The position numbers and the translations under genes are program-made. Below are positions 1 through 7,055 of a stretch of DNA of 36,098 nt, piece after piece. Under the pieces are notes generated by a model. It was not told the origin of the DNA. It did not search any database and saw only the letters and a program-made list of their open reading frames with translations. The DNA is from Chlorobiota bacterium (lineage in GTDB: Bacteria; Bacteroidota; Bacteroidia; Bacteroidales; F082): NCBI GenBank assembly GCA_030596395.1, contig JAUVKF010000034.1, positions 1 to 36,098 of the forward strand, given 5' to 3'. Position 1 is the stretch's first letter. Each line of letters starts with the position of its first letter.

Positions 1-369
1 ATTTACAATCCGTTGAATTCCGTTTTTGATCAATGCTTCGTTAAAATTAACCAGTAACCCTAATTTTAAATCTGTCAATCTCAGGTAGGTTAATAACTGT
101 TTTTGGTGAACCGGGGCAATTGCTTCGATTGATTTTATTTCTACAATTACCTTGTTTTCTACAATTATATCAGCTCTGAATCCCTGATCGAATTTTATTC
201 CTTCCCAAATTACTGGAATTGGTTGTTGTCGGGTAATATTGAGTTCCCGTTCAATTAACTCATATTCCAGAATATTTTCATAAACAGATTCGAAAATACC
301 TGGGCTAAGAGTTGTGTGGATCTTGTAGCAGATGTCCACAACTATCTTTGATATTTCATTCTCATGCAT
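1..369 (-). CDS. GxxExxY family protein, copy 1 (3' end cut by window edge)
   Basis: This is an open frame of 123 codons from an ATG at 369 to the left edge. By comparison with copy 2, only about two residues and the stop lie outside the window. It aligns without gaps to 454-822, with 17 base differences in 369. Twelve are silent and five change residues, so both copies appear to have been kept as proteins. The motif G-x-x-E-x-x-Y and the D...ExK residues of the PD-(D/E)xK nuclease fold are kept. The family is widespread but has no established function; a nuclease-like role is an inference from the fold. The ATG at 369 is the only in-frame start after the octamer array at 387-438, which lies just upstream. 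Confidence 0.8.
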   Translation of the reverse strand, partial: MHENEISKIVVDICYKIHTTLSPGIFESVYENILEYELIERELNITRQQPIPVIWEGIKFDQGFRADIIVENKVIVEIKSIEAIAPVHQKQLLTYLRLTDLKLGLLVNFNEALIKNGIQRIVN

Positions 370-386
370 TGCATCAAATTTTATCA

Positions 387-438
387 CGCAAAGACGCAGA
401 GCCGCAAAGGTTTTTCTCTGCGTCTTGGCGACTCTGCG
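387..438. repeat. Head-to-head octamer array upstream of GxxExxY copy 1
   Basis: Three tandem octamers, CGCAAAGA, CGCAGAGC and CGCAAAGG (387-410), are followed by a short T run. Three octamers then follow in the opposite orientation, TCTCTGCG, TCTTGGCG and ACTCTGCG (415-438). Because the units resemble each other, the arms can pair in more than one register (14 of 15 bases in the best one). The array lies 17 bp upstream of the start of copy 1. A near-identical array sits in the same position before copy 2. Confidence 0.8.
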
Positions 439-444
439 TGAGAT

Positions 445-822
445 TTAAAGATTATTTACAATCCGTTGAATTCCGTTTTTGATCAATGCTTCGTTAAAAT
501 TAACCAGTAACCCTAATTTTAAATCTGTCAATCTCAGGTAGGTTAACAACTGTTTTTGATGAACCGGGGCAATTGCTTCGATTGATTTTATTTCGACGAT
601 TACCTTGTTTTCTACAATTATGTCAGCTCTGAACCCCTGATCGAATTTTATTTCTTTCCAAATTACTGGAATTGGTTGTTGTCGGGTAATATTGAGTCCT
701 CTTTCAATTAACTCATATTCCAGAATATTTTCATACACAGATTCGAAAATACCTGGGCCAAGGGTTGTGTGGATCTTGTAGCAGACATCTACAACTATCT
801 TTGATATTTCATTCTCATGCAT
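445..822 (-). CDS. GxxExxY family protein, copy 2
   Basis: This is a complete 125-residue protein. Visible motifs, numbered from the ATG at 822, are G24-x-x-E27-x-x-Y30, D67 and E77-x-K79 followed by Q89/Q91. This matches the D...(D/E)xK arrangement of the PD-(D/E)xK nuclease superfamily to which GxxExxY proteins are assigned. The frame is open further upstream, to 921, but that stretch translates the octamer array at 840-891 and overlaps the ssb stop, so I reject the longer start. ATG 822 matches the only start in copy 1; ATG 828 is also possible. The gene is tandem with copy 1 in a 453-bp repeat unit. Its biological role is unknown. Confidence 0.85.
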   Translation of the reverse strand: MHENEISKIVVDVCYKIHTTLGPGIFESVYENILEYELIERGLNITRQQPIPVIWKEIKFDQGFRADIIVENKVIVEIKSIEAIAPVHQKQLLTYLRLTDLKLGLLVNFNEALIKNGIQRIVNNL

Positions 823-839
823 TGCCATAAATTTTATCA

Positions 840-891
840 TACAAAGACGCAGAGACGCAAAGGAATTTCTCTGCGTCTTTGCGACTCTGCG
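840..891. repeat. Head-to-head octamer array upstream of GxxExxY copy 2
   Basis: The units are TACAAAGA, CGCAGAGA and CGCAAAGG (840-863), a 4-bp spacer, then TCTCTGCG, TCTTTGCG and ACTCTGCG (868-891). The pairing CAAAGACGCAGAG with CTCTGCGTCTTTG is perfect over 13 bp. An alternative register pairs 14 of 15 bases. It occupies the whole space between the GxxExxY start and the ssb stop at 905, so it could be in the GxxExxY leader, could end the ssb transcript, or both. Confidence 0.8.
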
Positions 892-904
892 TGCAATTAA
901 AAAA

Positions 905-1243
905 TCAACTTTTCTTGTCAAGGATCAAAATCTGGTTGGCCACTACTTCGGTGAAATACTTTTTGTTGCCTTCCTTGTCCTCGTAAGTGCGGTTGGTCAA
1001 TTTGCCTTCAAGGGCGATTTCTTTCCCTTTGTTCAGGTAGTCAGCAGCTATCTTTGCTATTTTTCCCCAGGCAACAATATTGTGCCATTGTGTTTCCTGC
1101 ACGCGCTCTCCTTTTGCATCTTTATAATAATCAGATGTTGCGAGTGAGAAAGTAGTTTTCATTTTTCCGCCATCAAATTCAAATGATTTTGGGTCGATGC
1201 CCAGGCGTCCGATCAGGTGTACTGAATTGCTTAAAGTTGTCAT
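905..1243 (-). CDS. ssb: Single-stranded DNA-binding protein, short form
   Basis: This 112-residue protein is essentially one OB-fold. It opens with NSVHLIGRLGIDP and contains the family's conserved WHNIVAWGKIA and GKEIALEGKLTNRTYED stretches. SSB binds single-stranded DNA as a tetramer in replication and repair. This copy stops at ILILDKKS straight after the last OB-fold strand. The acidic tail ending in a PF tip, through which typical bacterial SSBs recruit partners, is absent. Many Bacteroidota carry such short paralogues beside a full-length SSB, so this is probably an accessory copy. The stop is about 80 bp before the GxxExxY start, so the two could be co-transcribed. A weak -7-like box (TAGTTTTG, 1388-1395, minus strand) is the only promoter candidate I see. 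Confidence 0.9.
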   Translation of the reverse strand: MTTLSNSVHLIGRLGIDPKSFEFDGGKMKTTFSLATSDYYKDAKGERVQETQWHNIVAWGKIAKIAADYLNKGKEIALEGKLTNRTYEDKEGNKKYFTEVVANQILILDKKS

Positions 1244-1297
1244 GATTTTAAGATTTAGTTAGTTAAAAAGTAAATTAATTAGATTGTTTGTAATATG

Positions 1298-1364
1298 ATC
1301 CAGGATAATGGATAATGGATACTGGTTTTATCCAGCATCAAGTATCGGGTATCAAGTATCCAGT
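1298..1364. repeat. Head-to-head heptamer array
   Basis: Four heptamers (ATCCAGG, ATAATGG, ATAATGG, ATACTGG; 1298-1325) are followed by TTTT and then five heptamers (ATCCAGC, ATCAAGT, ATCGGGT, ATCAAGT, ATCCAGT; 1330-1364). The second set resembles the reverse complement of the first, so the two halves can partly pair. The array lies in the 326-bp gap between ssb (minus) and the membrane-protein gene at 1570 (plus). The rest of that gap (1365-1516) shows only AT-rich sequence with two CCGTTTAA copies. Confidence 0.75.
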
Positions 1365-1516
1365 ATTTCAATGAACAAATTCTGAGGCAAAACTATGGCG
1401 ACCTTTTCACCCGACTCGGTTATTAACCATTTACTTCCGTTTAACATTCGTTTGTAACCGTTTAATATCGAATAAAAAGCAGAATATCAGTTATAAAGAG
1501 TAATAAGTTTATCTTT

Positions 1517-1524
1517 TATCTTTG
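1517..1524 (+). promoter_or_regulatory. Bacteroidota-type -7 box (TATCTTTG)
   Basis: The site matches TAnnTTTG, 46 bp before the TTG start at 1570. No convincing TTTG is seen 19-21 bp upstream, so only half of the promoter is supported. Confidence 0.4.
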
Positions 1525-1569
1525 TGATCTTAAATTGAAAAAACGCACTATCTATTAAAGTTTCAACTA

Positions 1570-3051
1570 TTGAATATATCGTTAAATAGTAATAGTAAAT
1601 TCGAAAAATCTCTTATTACTATTATTTTAATACTTCTTTTGTTGGACTTGGGTTTTTCCTTTTACCAGCATTATCAATTACCCTTGCACGGCGATGTTAC
1701 GGATATTGTAATGCCAACACCTACCTCTGGATACTACGAAGTATTACAGGATCCTTTTGGACTGAATGTTCTTTTAAATAATGAAAAATATGGTAACCCA
1801 AACCGGTTTTTTGCACATTGGACTACATCAACCTGGTTTAAAAGTATGCCTCTTCTTCTTCAGTGGTTTGTCAATCCTATTGATAGCATTTACTTATCAA
1901 GTGCAATTGCAAAAATCATTATTCAAATCTTACTGATCTGGTTATTGGCAATTTATATTTCGAACAGAAAGAATATATTAAACCTTGATTTTTTAGTAGC
2001 GGCATTACTGGTTACTCCTTTATTTCAAACCTATGGTTATAGCAGGTATATGGGAATCATTGATCAGTCAGTAATATATTCTTTTTTCTACGCTTTGCCA
2101 CTAGGTTTGTTAATGCTTTTTTACCTTCCGTTTTTCCGATCCATTTACCATAACAAAGATTTAAAACTCAATATTGTAATTAAAATAATATTGACATTAT
2201 TTATTGTTTTTATAACACTTAATGGTCCGTTAGTACCGGGTGTGGTGCTTATTGTTTGCCCTTTGGTTTTGCTAAATATTTGGTTTAGGAATTATAAACT
2301 TTCGGAAATATCCCCAACTCACAAACGAATTTTATTCTCACTAAAGAGAATACCAAAAGACCTGTTGCTGTTTTTTGTAGCCATTAGCATTTTAAGTTTA
2401 TACTCATTATATATTGGTCAGAATAATAGTTTCAATTCTACTGACCCAATTTCAATAATAGAAAGATATTTAAAACTCCCTTATGGTATTTACCTTTTGG
2501 TTGTAAAGAAGTTGGGATTCCCTTTAATTTTCATAATGATAACAGTCAATCTGATCATAATCAGAAAGAATTACAGATCGGAAGAAGGAGATAAGTTATT
2601 CACTTTTATTAAATGGATTGGCCTTTTTGCAATAATTTACATTTTATTACTTCCCCTTGGTGGTTACAGAGGTTACCGACCTTATACCTTGAGATACGAC
2701 ACAATTATTCCTCTTACACTTTCATTGATATTTGTTTTTGGATCAACTACTTTCTATTTAATCAAAAATATTTCGAAAAAGTATAAAACAGTATACCTGA
2801 CAGGTATTGCAGCACTGTTGCTATTTTTTACAATTAACGATAATTTGGATTTAGAAGATAACCAATGTGAAAGGGAATCTCTGGAAAAAATTGCCAGGTC
2901 AACCGAAGATATCGTTGCACTTGATTGCGATTGTCCGGTGATGGAGTGGATTACAATTTCGGATTATCGCCATTCAGAACGTAATGCTGAATTATTTAAG
3001 TATTGGAATATCACCAAAGAGAAGAAATTATACTACCATAAATGTGATTAG
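1570..3051 (+). CDS. Polytopic membrane protein of unknown function
   Basis: This 493-residue protein is rich in Ile, Leu and Phe. The first hydrophobic segment is at about residues 14-33. A soluble loop of about 70 residues follows (HGDVTDIVMP to NRFFAHWTT), then many hydrophobic segments to about residue 425, and a hydrophilic C-terminal tail of about 70 residues with cysteines (ALDCDCPVMEW). A large first outer loop with acidic residues after the first membrane helix is the layout of GT-C glycosyltransferases, but I see no signature that settles this and do not recognise the family. The frame opens with TTG, and no ATG exists near the N-terminus. It stands alone between ssb and a gene remnant. 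Confidence 0.75.
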   Translation: MNISLNSNSKFEKSLITIILILLLLDLGFSFYQHYQLPLHGDVTDIVMPTPTSGYYEVLQDPFGLNVLLNNEKYGNPNRFFAHWTTSTWFKSMPLLLQWFVNPIDSIYLSSAIAKIIIQILLIWLLAIYISNRKNILNLDFLVAALLVTPLFQTYGYSRYMGIIDQSVIYSFFYALPLGLLMLFYLPFFRSIYHNKDLKLNIVIKIILTLFIVFITLNGPLVPGVVLIVCPLVLLNIWFRNYKLSEISPTHKRILFSLKRIPKDLLLFFVAISILSLYSLYIGQNNSFNSTDPISIIERYLKLPYGIYLLVVKKLGFPLIFIMITVNLIIIRKNYRSEEGDKLFTFIKWIGLFAIIYILLLPLGGYRGYRPYTLRYDTIIPLTLSLIFVFGSTTFYLIKNISKKYKTVYLTGIAALLLFFTINDNLDLEDNQCERESLEKIARSTEDIVALDCDCPVMEWITISDYRHSERNAELFKYWNITKEKKLYYHKCD

Positions 3052-3132
3052 TGATCAGTAAAACAAAACCATTACCACACTTCTTTAAAGCAATAAAATG
3101 TTCCTATCTTTAACCTGATAAATTATTCATAA

Positions 3133-3285
3133 ATAGAACTTAGTTTTGGATTTTATCCTGATAAGAGATTTGGAAAAAGCCACTGGGCGTTTAATAATGT
3201 AGTTTTTCGATATGCATATTATAACCGAACTAATGGTTTAGATGCACATATGATCAGCTTACTTTTAAATGTTCGGAAATTCTAA
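3133..3285 (+). pseudogene. 3' remnant of an outer-membrane protein gene
   Basis: A frame without a start codon, opening just after a TAA at 3130, encodes about 50 residues. It alternates polar and hydrophobic or aromatic residues (AFNNVVFRYAYYNRTNGL, then HMISLLLNVRKF) and ends in Phe, as the last beta-strands of an outer-membrane barrel do. A promoter-like TATCTTTAA lies just upstream at about 3109. I read it as the surviving 3' end of a lost OMP gene; a chance frame is possible. Confidence 0.35.
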
Positions 3286-3291
3286 TAGCCC

Positions 3292-4095
3292 CTATTTCCC
3301 ATTTTCCTTTTTCGTTTTATTCTCTTTTTCTTCTTTGCGTGCTTTCTTTTTCGCTGCTTTTTCTGCTGCCTTTTGCTTAGCTTTTTCTCCGGCCCCAATA
3401 GGAATATTTAGTTTTAAGAAAATGGAACTGTTTTTTGTACCCGGAACACCTTTGTAAACATTTACAAATCCGTAGTAATATTTAGCCCCCAGGGTCCAGC
3501 CTGTACCTTTAAAAAGTGTATAGCCGAAGCCAACCATAATACCAACATCAAACTTGTTTATTTTTTCTTTATTGTACTCTTTAATAACGGCATCCCTGCC
3601 ATCAATATCCGATTCAAATTCTACCCACGATTTATACATGAGTCCGAATTGTGGTCCGGCTTCCACATACATGTGGTTTTTAAATTTATACTTTATAAGT
3701 GCCGGCACTAAAAAGTAATTCATCTTTTGGCTGTAATCGCCTTCTGCTCGTTGGTTGTTGTCGTTTAGGTCATGATAAATAGTTGCCTGGAGAAAATCCA
3801 GGTCATTGTCCGTCAATTTATCAACACCCATATTTGACTTCACCAAAACACCGGTATAGAGGAACCATTGGTTTTTCAGGCGGATATCAAAATAAAACCC
3901 CAAATTCCACTTTCGTGCAAAATTCTTGGTTTCCATGCCGGATATGTTTGTCCAGTTAATACCACCTTCCAGGCCAAACTCAAGGTTTTCGGAATTTAAT
4001 TTATCGCCAAGCAATAGGGTGATTAATACCTGAGATTGTGAAGTAAATCCAATAAGCAATAACCCCAAAATGATAATATATTTTTTCATAATCAT
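3292..4095 (-). CDS. Outer-membrane beta-barrel protein with lysine-rich C-terminal tail
   Basis: This 267-residue protein has a signal peptide (MKKYIIILGLLLIGF...SQS) followed by alternating strands typical of small Bacteroidota porin-like or PorT-type barrels: GLEGGINWTNISGM, WNLGFYFDIRL, HMYVEAGPQFGLMYKSW, KYYYGFVNVYKG. The last strand (IFLKLNIPIG) is followed by about 30 residues that are nearly all Lys, Ala and Glu (KAKQKAAEKAAKKKARKEEK...), which is unusual because barrels normally end at the last strand. Start: ATG 4095 or ATG 4089, two codons later. It is transcribed alone, convergent with the remnant before it. Substrate or partner is unknown. Confidence 0.8.
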   Translation of the reverse strand: MIMKKYIIILGLLLIGFTSQSQVLITLLLGDKLNSENLEFGLEGGINWTNISGMETKNFARKWNLGFYFDIRLKNQWFLYTGVLVKSNMGVDKLTDNDLDFLQATIYHDLNDNNQRAEGDYSQKMNYFLVPALIKYKFKNHMYVEAGPQFGLMYKSWVEFESDIDGRDAVIKEYNKEKINKFDVGIMVGFGYTLFKGTGWTLGAKYYYGFVNVYKGVPGTKNSSIFLKLNIPIGAGEKAKQKAAEKAAKKKARKEEKENKTKKENGK

Positions 4096-4346
4096 TGTGA
4101 TTTTAAAAATCTCACAAATAAAAGTAAAAACTTTGATTAAAATTTCGATTATACATTTTCAGAACTGAAGTTGATTAATTAATCGTGTCAATAAATTCAA
4201 TTATATTTAAAATACCAATAATACTAAACTAACTAATATTTCTAAAGGACAGATGATTGCCAGCTTCACCGTAATTGAATAAACTTCACCTTTGGTTTTG
4301 ACACATTTTTGTATCAGATATTTCTACACCTAATATCCTATAATCT

Positions 4347-4354
4347 TACCTTTG
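4347..4354 (+). promoter_or_regulatory. -7 box (TACCTTTG) for the YD-repeat/CHAD pair
   Basis: TAnnTTTG match 36 bp before the ATG at 4391, within an otherwise featureless AT-rich gap (4096-4390). The -33 element is not clear. Confidence 0.4.
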
Positions 4355-4390
4355 TCCGTTTCCTGAATCTGTGAAATAAATTAACATAGC

Positions 4391-5296
4391 ATGACCAACA
4401 TCAAACGCTTAACCAAATACGTAGCCCTGTCGGGTAATAATGATGAAAAAATAAACGAATACAAAAGCTACGAACAGCAATTTGATGTGCATCAGAACTG
4501 CATTAAAGAGATTGAGTTCACTAAACTTGGTGAGATAGATAACGCCAGTGCATACACATTCAACGATAAGCATAAAATGATTGAAGAAATTCATTATTTT
4601 AATCATGATGAGATAGGCGAACACATTAAGTATATAGTGGATGAAGAAGGCAAGCGTCTTGAAATAGAAACCATATATGCTGATAATGCAAAGTCCGTTA
4701 AAAAAATTAACCGGTCCGATCAGCTTGTTACTGCTAAATCGTTTGATGAGGAAGGGGAATTTGAAGGTGAAGAATCGGTAAAATTCGATAACAAAGGACG
4801 ACCGGTAGAAGAAGTGCAATTGGATGAAGAAAGGAATATTTTGCAGAGGTCGGTTTTTGAGTATAATGAATCAAATAATGTGCATAGCAGGATTAATTAC
4901 GGTGAGCATGATGAGTTCCAGATGAAATCACTTTTTGAATATGATGATCATAATAACCTGGTTAAATTGATGCAATTAAATCAGAAAGATGAACTGATTG
5001 CTTCCTATGTTTATGAATATGATAAGCAGGGAAACCAAACCTTGCAGCAGAGCAATCACCACCTTATTCACACTGAATATGATGATCAGGGAAGGATTAT
5101 TATTGAAGAAACCAAAAACCGATCGAATAACATGGTTGAAAAACTAATCGAATACAAATACGGTGAACATGGGCATGTGATCGAAGAGCGCATGTTTAGC
5201 ATGGGAGATGCTTATCAGTTAGAGCCGGGCGTATTCAGCAGAACGGCTTCAAGTTTTCTTGTAACCCGGTATGAATATGAGTTTTATGAAAACTAA
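4391..5296 (+). CDS. Cytoplasmic protein with YD/RHS-like repeats
   Basis: This 301-residue acidic protein has no signal peptide or membrane segment. From about residue 130 it carries a degenerate repeat of roughly 20-25 residues centred on Y/F-D/N-x-x-x-N/G followed by a beta-strand: FDNKGRPVEE, YNESNNVHSR, YDDHNNLVKL, YDKQGNQTLQ, YDDQGRIIIEE, YGEHGHVIEE. This resembles the YD repeats of RHS proteins, which are normally secreted and very large; here the repeat forms a short cytosolic protein. The CHAD gene starts 60 bp downstream on the same strand, suggesting a two-gene operon and possibly a shared task. Function is unknown. Confidence 0.75.
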   Translation: MTNIKRLTKYVALSGNNDEKINEYKSYEQQFDVHQNCIKEIEFTKLGEIDNASAYTFNDKHKMIEEIHYFNHDEIGEHIKYIVDEEGKRLEIETIYADNAKSVKKINRSDQLVTAKSFDEEGEFEGEESVKFDNKGRPVEEVQLDEERNILQRSVFEYNESNNVHSRINYGEHDEFQMKSLFEYDDHNNLVKLMQLNQKDELIASYVYEYDKQGNQTLQQSNHHLIHTEYDDQGRIIIEETKNRSNNMVEKLIEYKYGEHGHVIEERMFSMGDAYQLEPGVFSRTASSFLVTRYEYEFYEN

Positions 5297-5355
5297 ACTG
5301 AAGTAAATGTTGATGTTTAATTATTTGATCAGGTAGTGTGAACCCTTTTAAGTAA

Positions 5356-6198
5356 ATGAAAAAGGTAAAACAAGATAATCCATTAATTACATACTCTACT
5401 GAACGTTGGGCTGTGTTCACACTGCATTTGAACAACACAATTGCTCATTTTGGTGAAGAAGACCTGCATCAGTTGCGTGTGGAGATCAAAAAGATGAGAG
5501 CACTGTTCAGTTTGCTGGAGGGTGCTATCCCTGGAGGGTTTAAGAAAAAGAAATATGAAAAACCGCTTCAGAAGTTATTCAGGCCGGGAGGAAAACTTCG
5601 CGAAACACATATGAACAGAGTGTTGGTTAAAGCTTATAATTTGAAAGATCCTGATAACTACAACCAATTTCAGGAAACCCTTGCAGAGAAACATACCAAA
5701 AAGCTGAAGCGGAGGCTTGAAACTATCGGTGGGTCCGAATTGGATCAACTATTCCAGCAGATAACCGGGATAATCAATAGTATCGATTTTGATGCTGTTT
5801 TTCAATCAGCATTTAAGTTTCTAAATACCGAATTTAATGCCATCAAACATCTTTATCCGGATGTAGAAAACGAAAAAATACTTCATAAAGTCAGAATGCA
5901 TTTGAAATCATCGGGCTATATATTGAAATTTGTTGTTGACCTGCATCCACATCCCGCCAGGAAAAACTTTTACGATGAAGTAAAAATCACCGAATCATTA
6001 ATCGGTGAATGGCACGATAAAGTGGTTTTTAAACAATCATTGAGAGCATATACCAACGCGCATTCAAATACCTGGTTAGAAGCTGATTTAGACATTATTT
6101 TTAAAAATATTGATACCGATCTCAGCACCGCACAAATAAATATCAGCAAACATCTTTCAGCAATAATTAAAAATCGAACAATTGTTTTAAGATCCTAA
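5356..6198 (+). CDS. CHAD domain protein
   Basis: This 280-residue, basic, helical protein has the two-fold CHAD pattern. The first is H38-x-x-R41 with K45, K46 and R48 (HQLRVEIKKMRALFSLLE). The second half has a matching HKVRMHLKSSGYILKF helix near residue 180 and a GEWHDKVVF segment near residue 215. CHAD domains use conserved His, Lys and Arg residues to bind polyphosphate and are often found near polyphosphate kinases or with CYTH domains. Neither is present in this window. It probably shares a transcript with the YD-repeat gene. Polyphosphate binding is inferred from the family. Confidence 0.85.
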   Translation: MKKVKQDNPLITYSTERWAVFTLHLNNTIAHFGEEDLHQLRVEIKKMRALFSLLEGAIPGGFKKKKYEKPLQKLFRPGGKLRETHMNRVLVKAYNLKDPDNYNQFQETLAEKHTKKLKRRLETIGGSELDQLFQQITGIINSIDFDAVFQSAFKFLNTEFNAIKHLYPDVENEKILHKVRMHLKSSGYILKFVVDLHPHPARKNFYDEVKITESLIGEWHDKVVFKQSLRAYTNAHSNTWLEADLDIIFKNIDTDLSTAQINISKHLSAIIKNRTIVLRS

Positions 6199-6345
6199 TC
6201 AAAACAAATCTCTTTTTTCGCTTTTGTTCCTTTCCTTCAAACCTCCTGTTATTTAAGCAATCCCGTAACCTTTTTACGAAAAAATCGAATAAAACTTTAC
6301 AGGGGAATCATAATGATTCAACTTATAATAATTAGGTCGGTTAAA

Positions 6346-7029
6346 ATGAAAAGGTTAACATACTTTTTTTTATTCTTTTTGGTGATAGGAACATACTCAC
6401 AATTATACGCCCAGGAAACCAAAAAGGATCAGGAATTTACCCCTGGATGGGCAATAGGCATAAAGGTAGGCACCTTTGGGCCAGGTATCGAAATTGTAAA
6501 AAGCTTTAATGAATTGATCAATCTGCGGCTTGGAGGGTCGTATTACAAATTTAAATACGAGTTTTCGTTAGAAGATGATATAAGCACCATTAATAAAACC
6601 TATACAACCTTTGGTGCCATTAACCTGATGGCAGATATCAACTTCCTGAGTTTTATGCACTTTACAGGAGGGTTGATGTATAACTTTGTAAATTTTGATA
6701 TGGAAGCTATTCCGAAAGATGAATACAATGTTGGCGAAATTGAAATCACACCCGAAACGGTTGGTACAATTTATTACAACGTATCACCGAATAAGTTGTG
6801 TCCGTACGTAGGATTGGGATTTGGCCGAAGTATATCACGGTCGAAAGTAGTAAGTTTTGCCTTTGATTTAGGAGTAGTTTATCATGGTTCGCCAAAAGTG
6901 CAACTCGATGCAAATGGAATGGTAAGTCCGACAGCCAGTGAAGAACAGCGACAAATACTTGAAAATAATATTAAAGGATATCGCTTTTATCCTATGATGA
7001 ATTTTCAGCTGTCTTTTCGGTTTTTGTAA
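6346..7029 (+). CDS. Outer-membrane beta-barrel protein
   Basis: I take ATG 6346, which gives MKRLTYFFLFFLVIGTYSQ as a normal signal peptide; ATG 6313 would put eleven extra residues before it. The mature part of about 205 residues is made of alternating strands (WAIGIKVGTFGPGIEIVKSF, LRLGGSYYKFKYEF, HFTGGLMYNFVNFDM, CPYVGLGFGRSI, VVSFAFDLGVVYHG) and ends in MNFQLSFRFL, with an aromatic residue next to the end as in OMPs. The next gene begins 27 bp downstream, so OMP and lipoprotein are likely one operon. No family name can be given. Confidence 0.8.
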   Translation: MKRLTYFFLFFLVIGTYSQLYAQETKKDQEFTPGWAIGIKVGTFGPGIEIVKSFNELINLRLGGSYYKFKYEFSLEDDISTINKTYTTFGAINLMADINFLSFMHFTGGLMYNFVNFDMEAIPKDEYNVGEIEITPETVGTIYYNVSPNKLCPYVGLGFGRSISRSKVVSFAFDLGVVYHGSPKVQLDANGMVSPTASEEQRQILENNIKGYRFYPMMNFQLSFRFL

Positions 7030-7055
7030 AGAAGATATTCTAAAAAAGATATAAG

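Noticed and set aside
823-921. N-terminal extension of GxxExxY copy 2 to a start at 921
   Set aside because: It translates the octamer array and overlaps the ssb stop; copy 1 has no equivalent start.
3269-3457. 62-codon ORF on the plus strand, rich in Phe
   Set aside because: It is the complement of the lysine-rich tail codons of the OMP on the minus strand.
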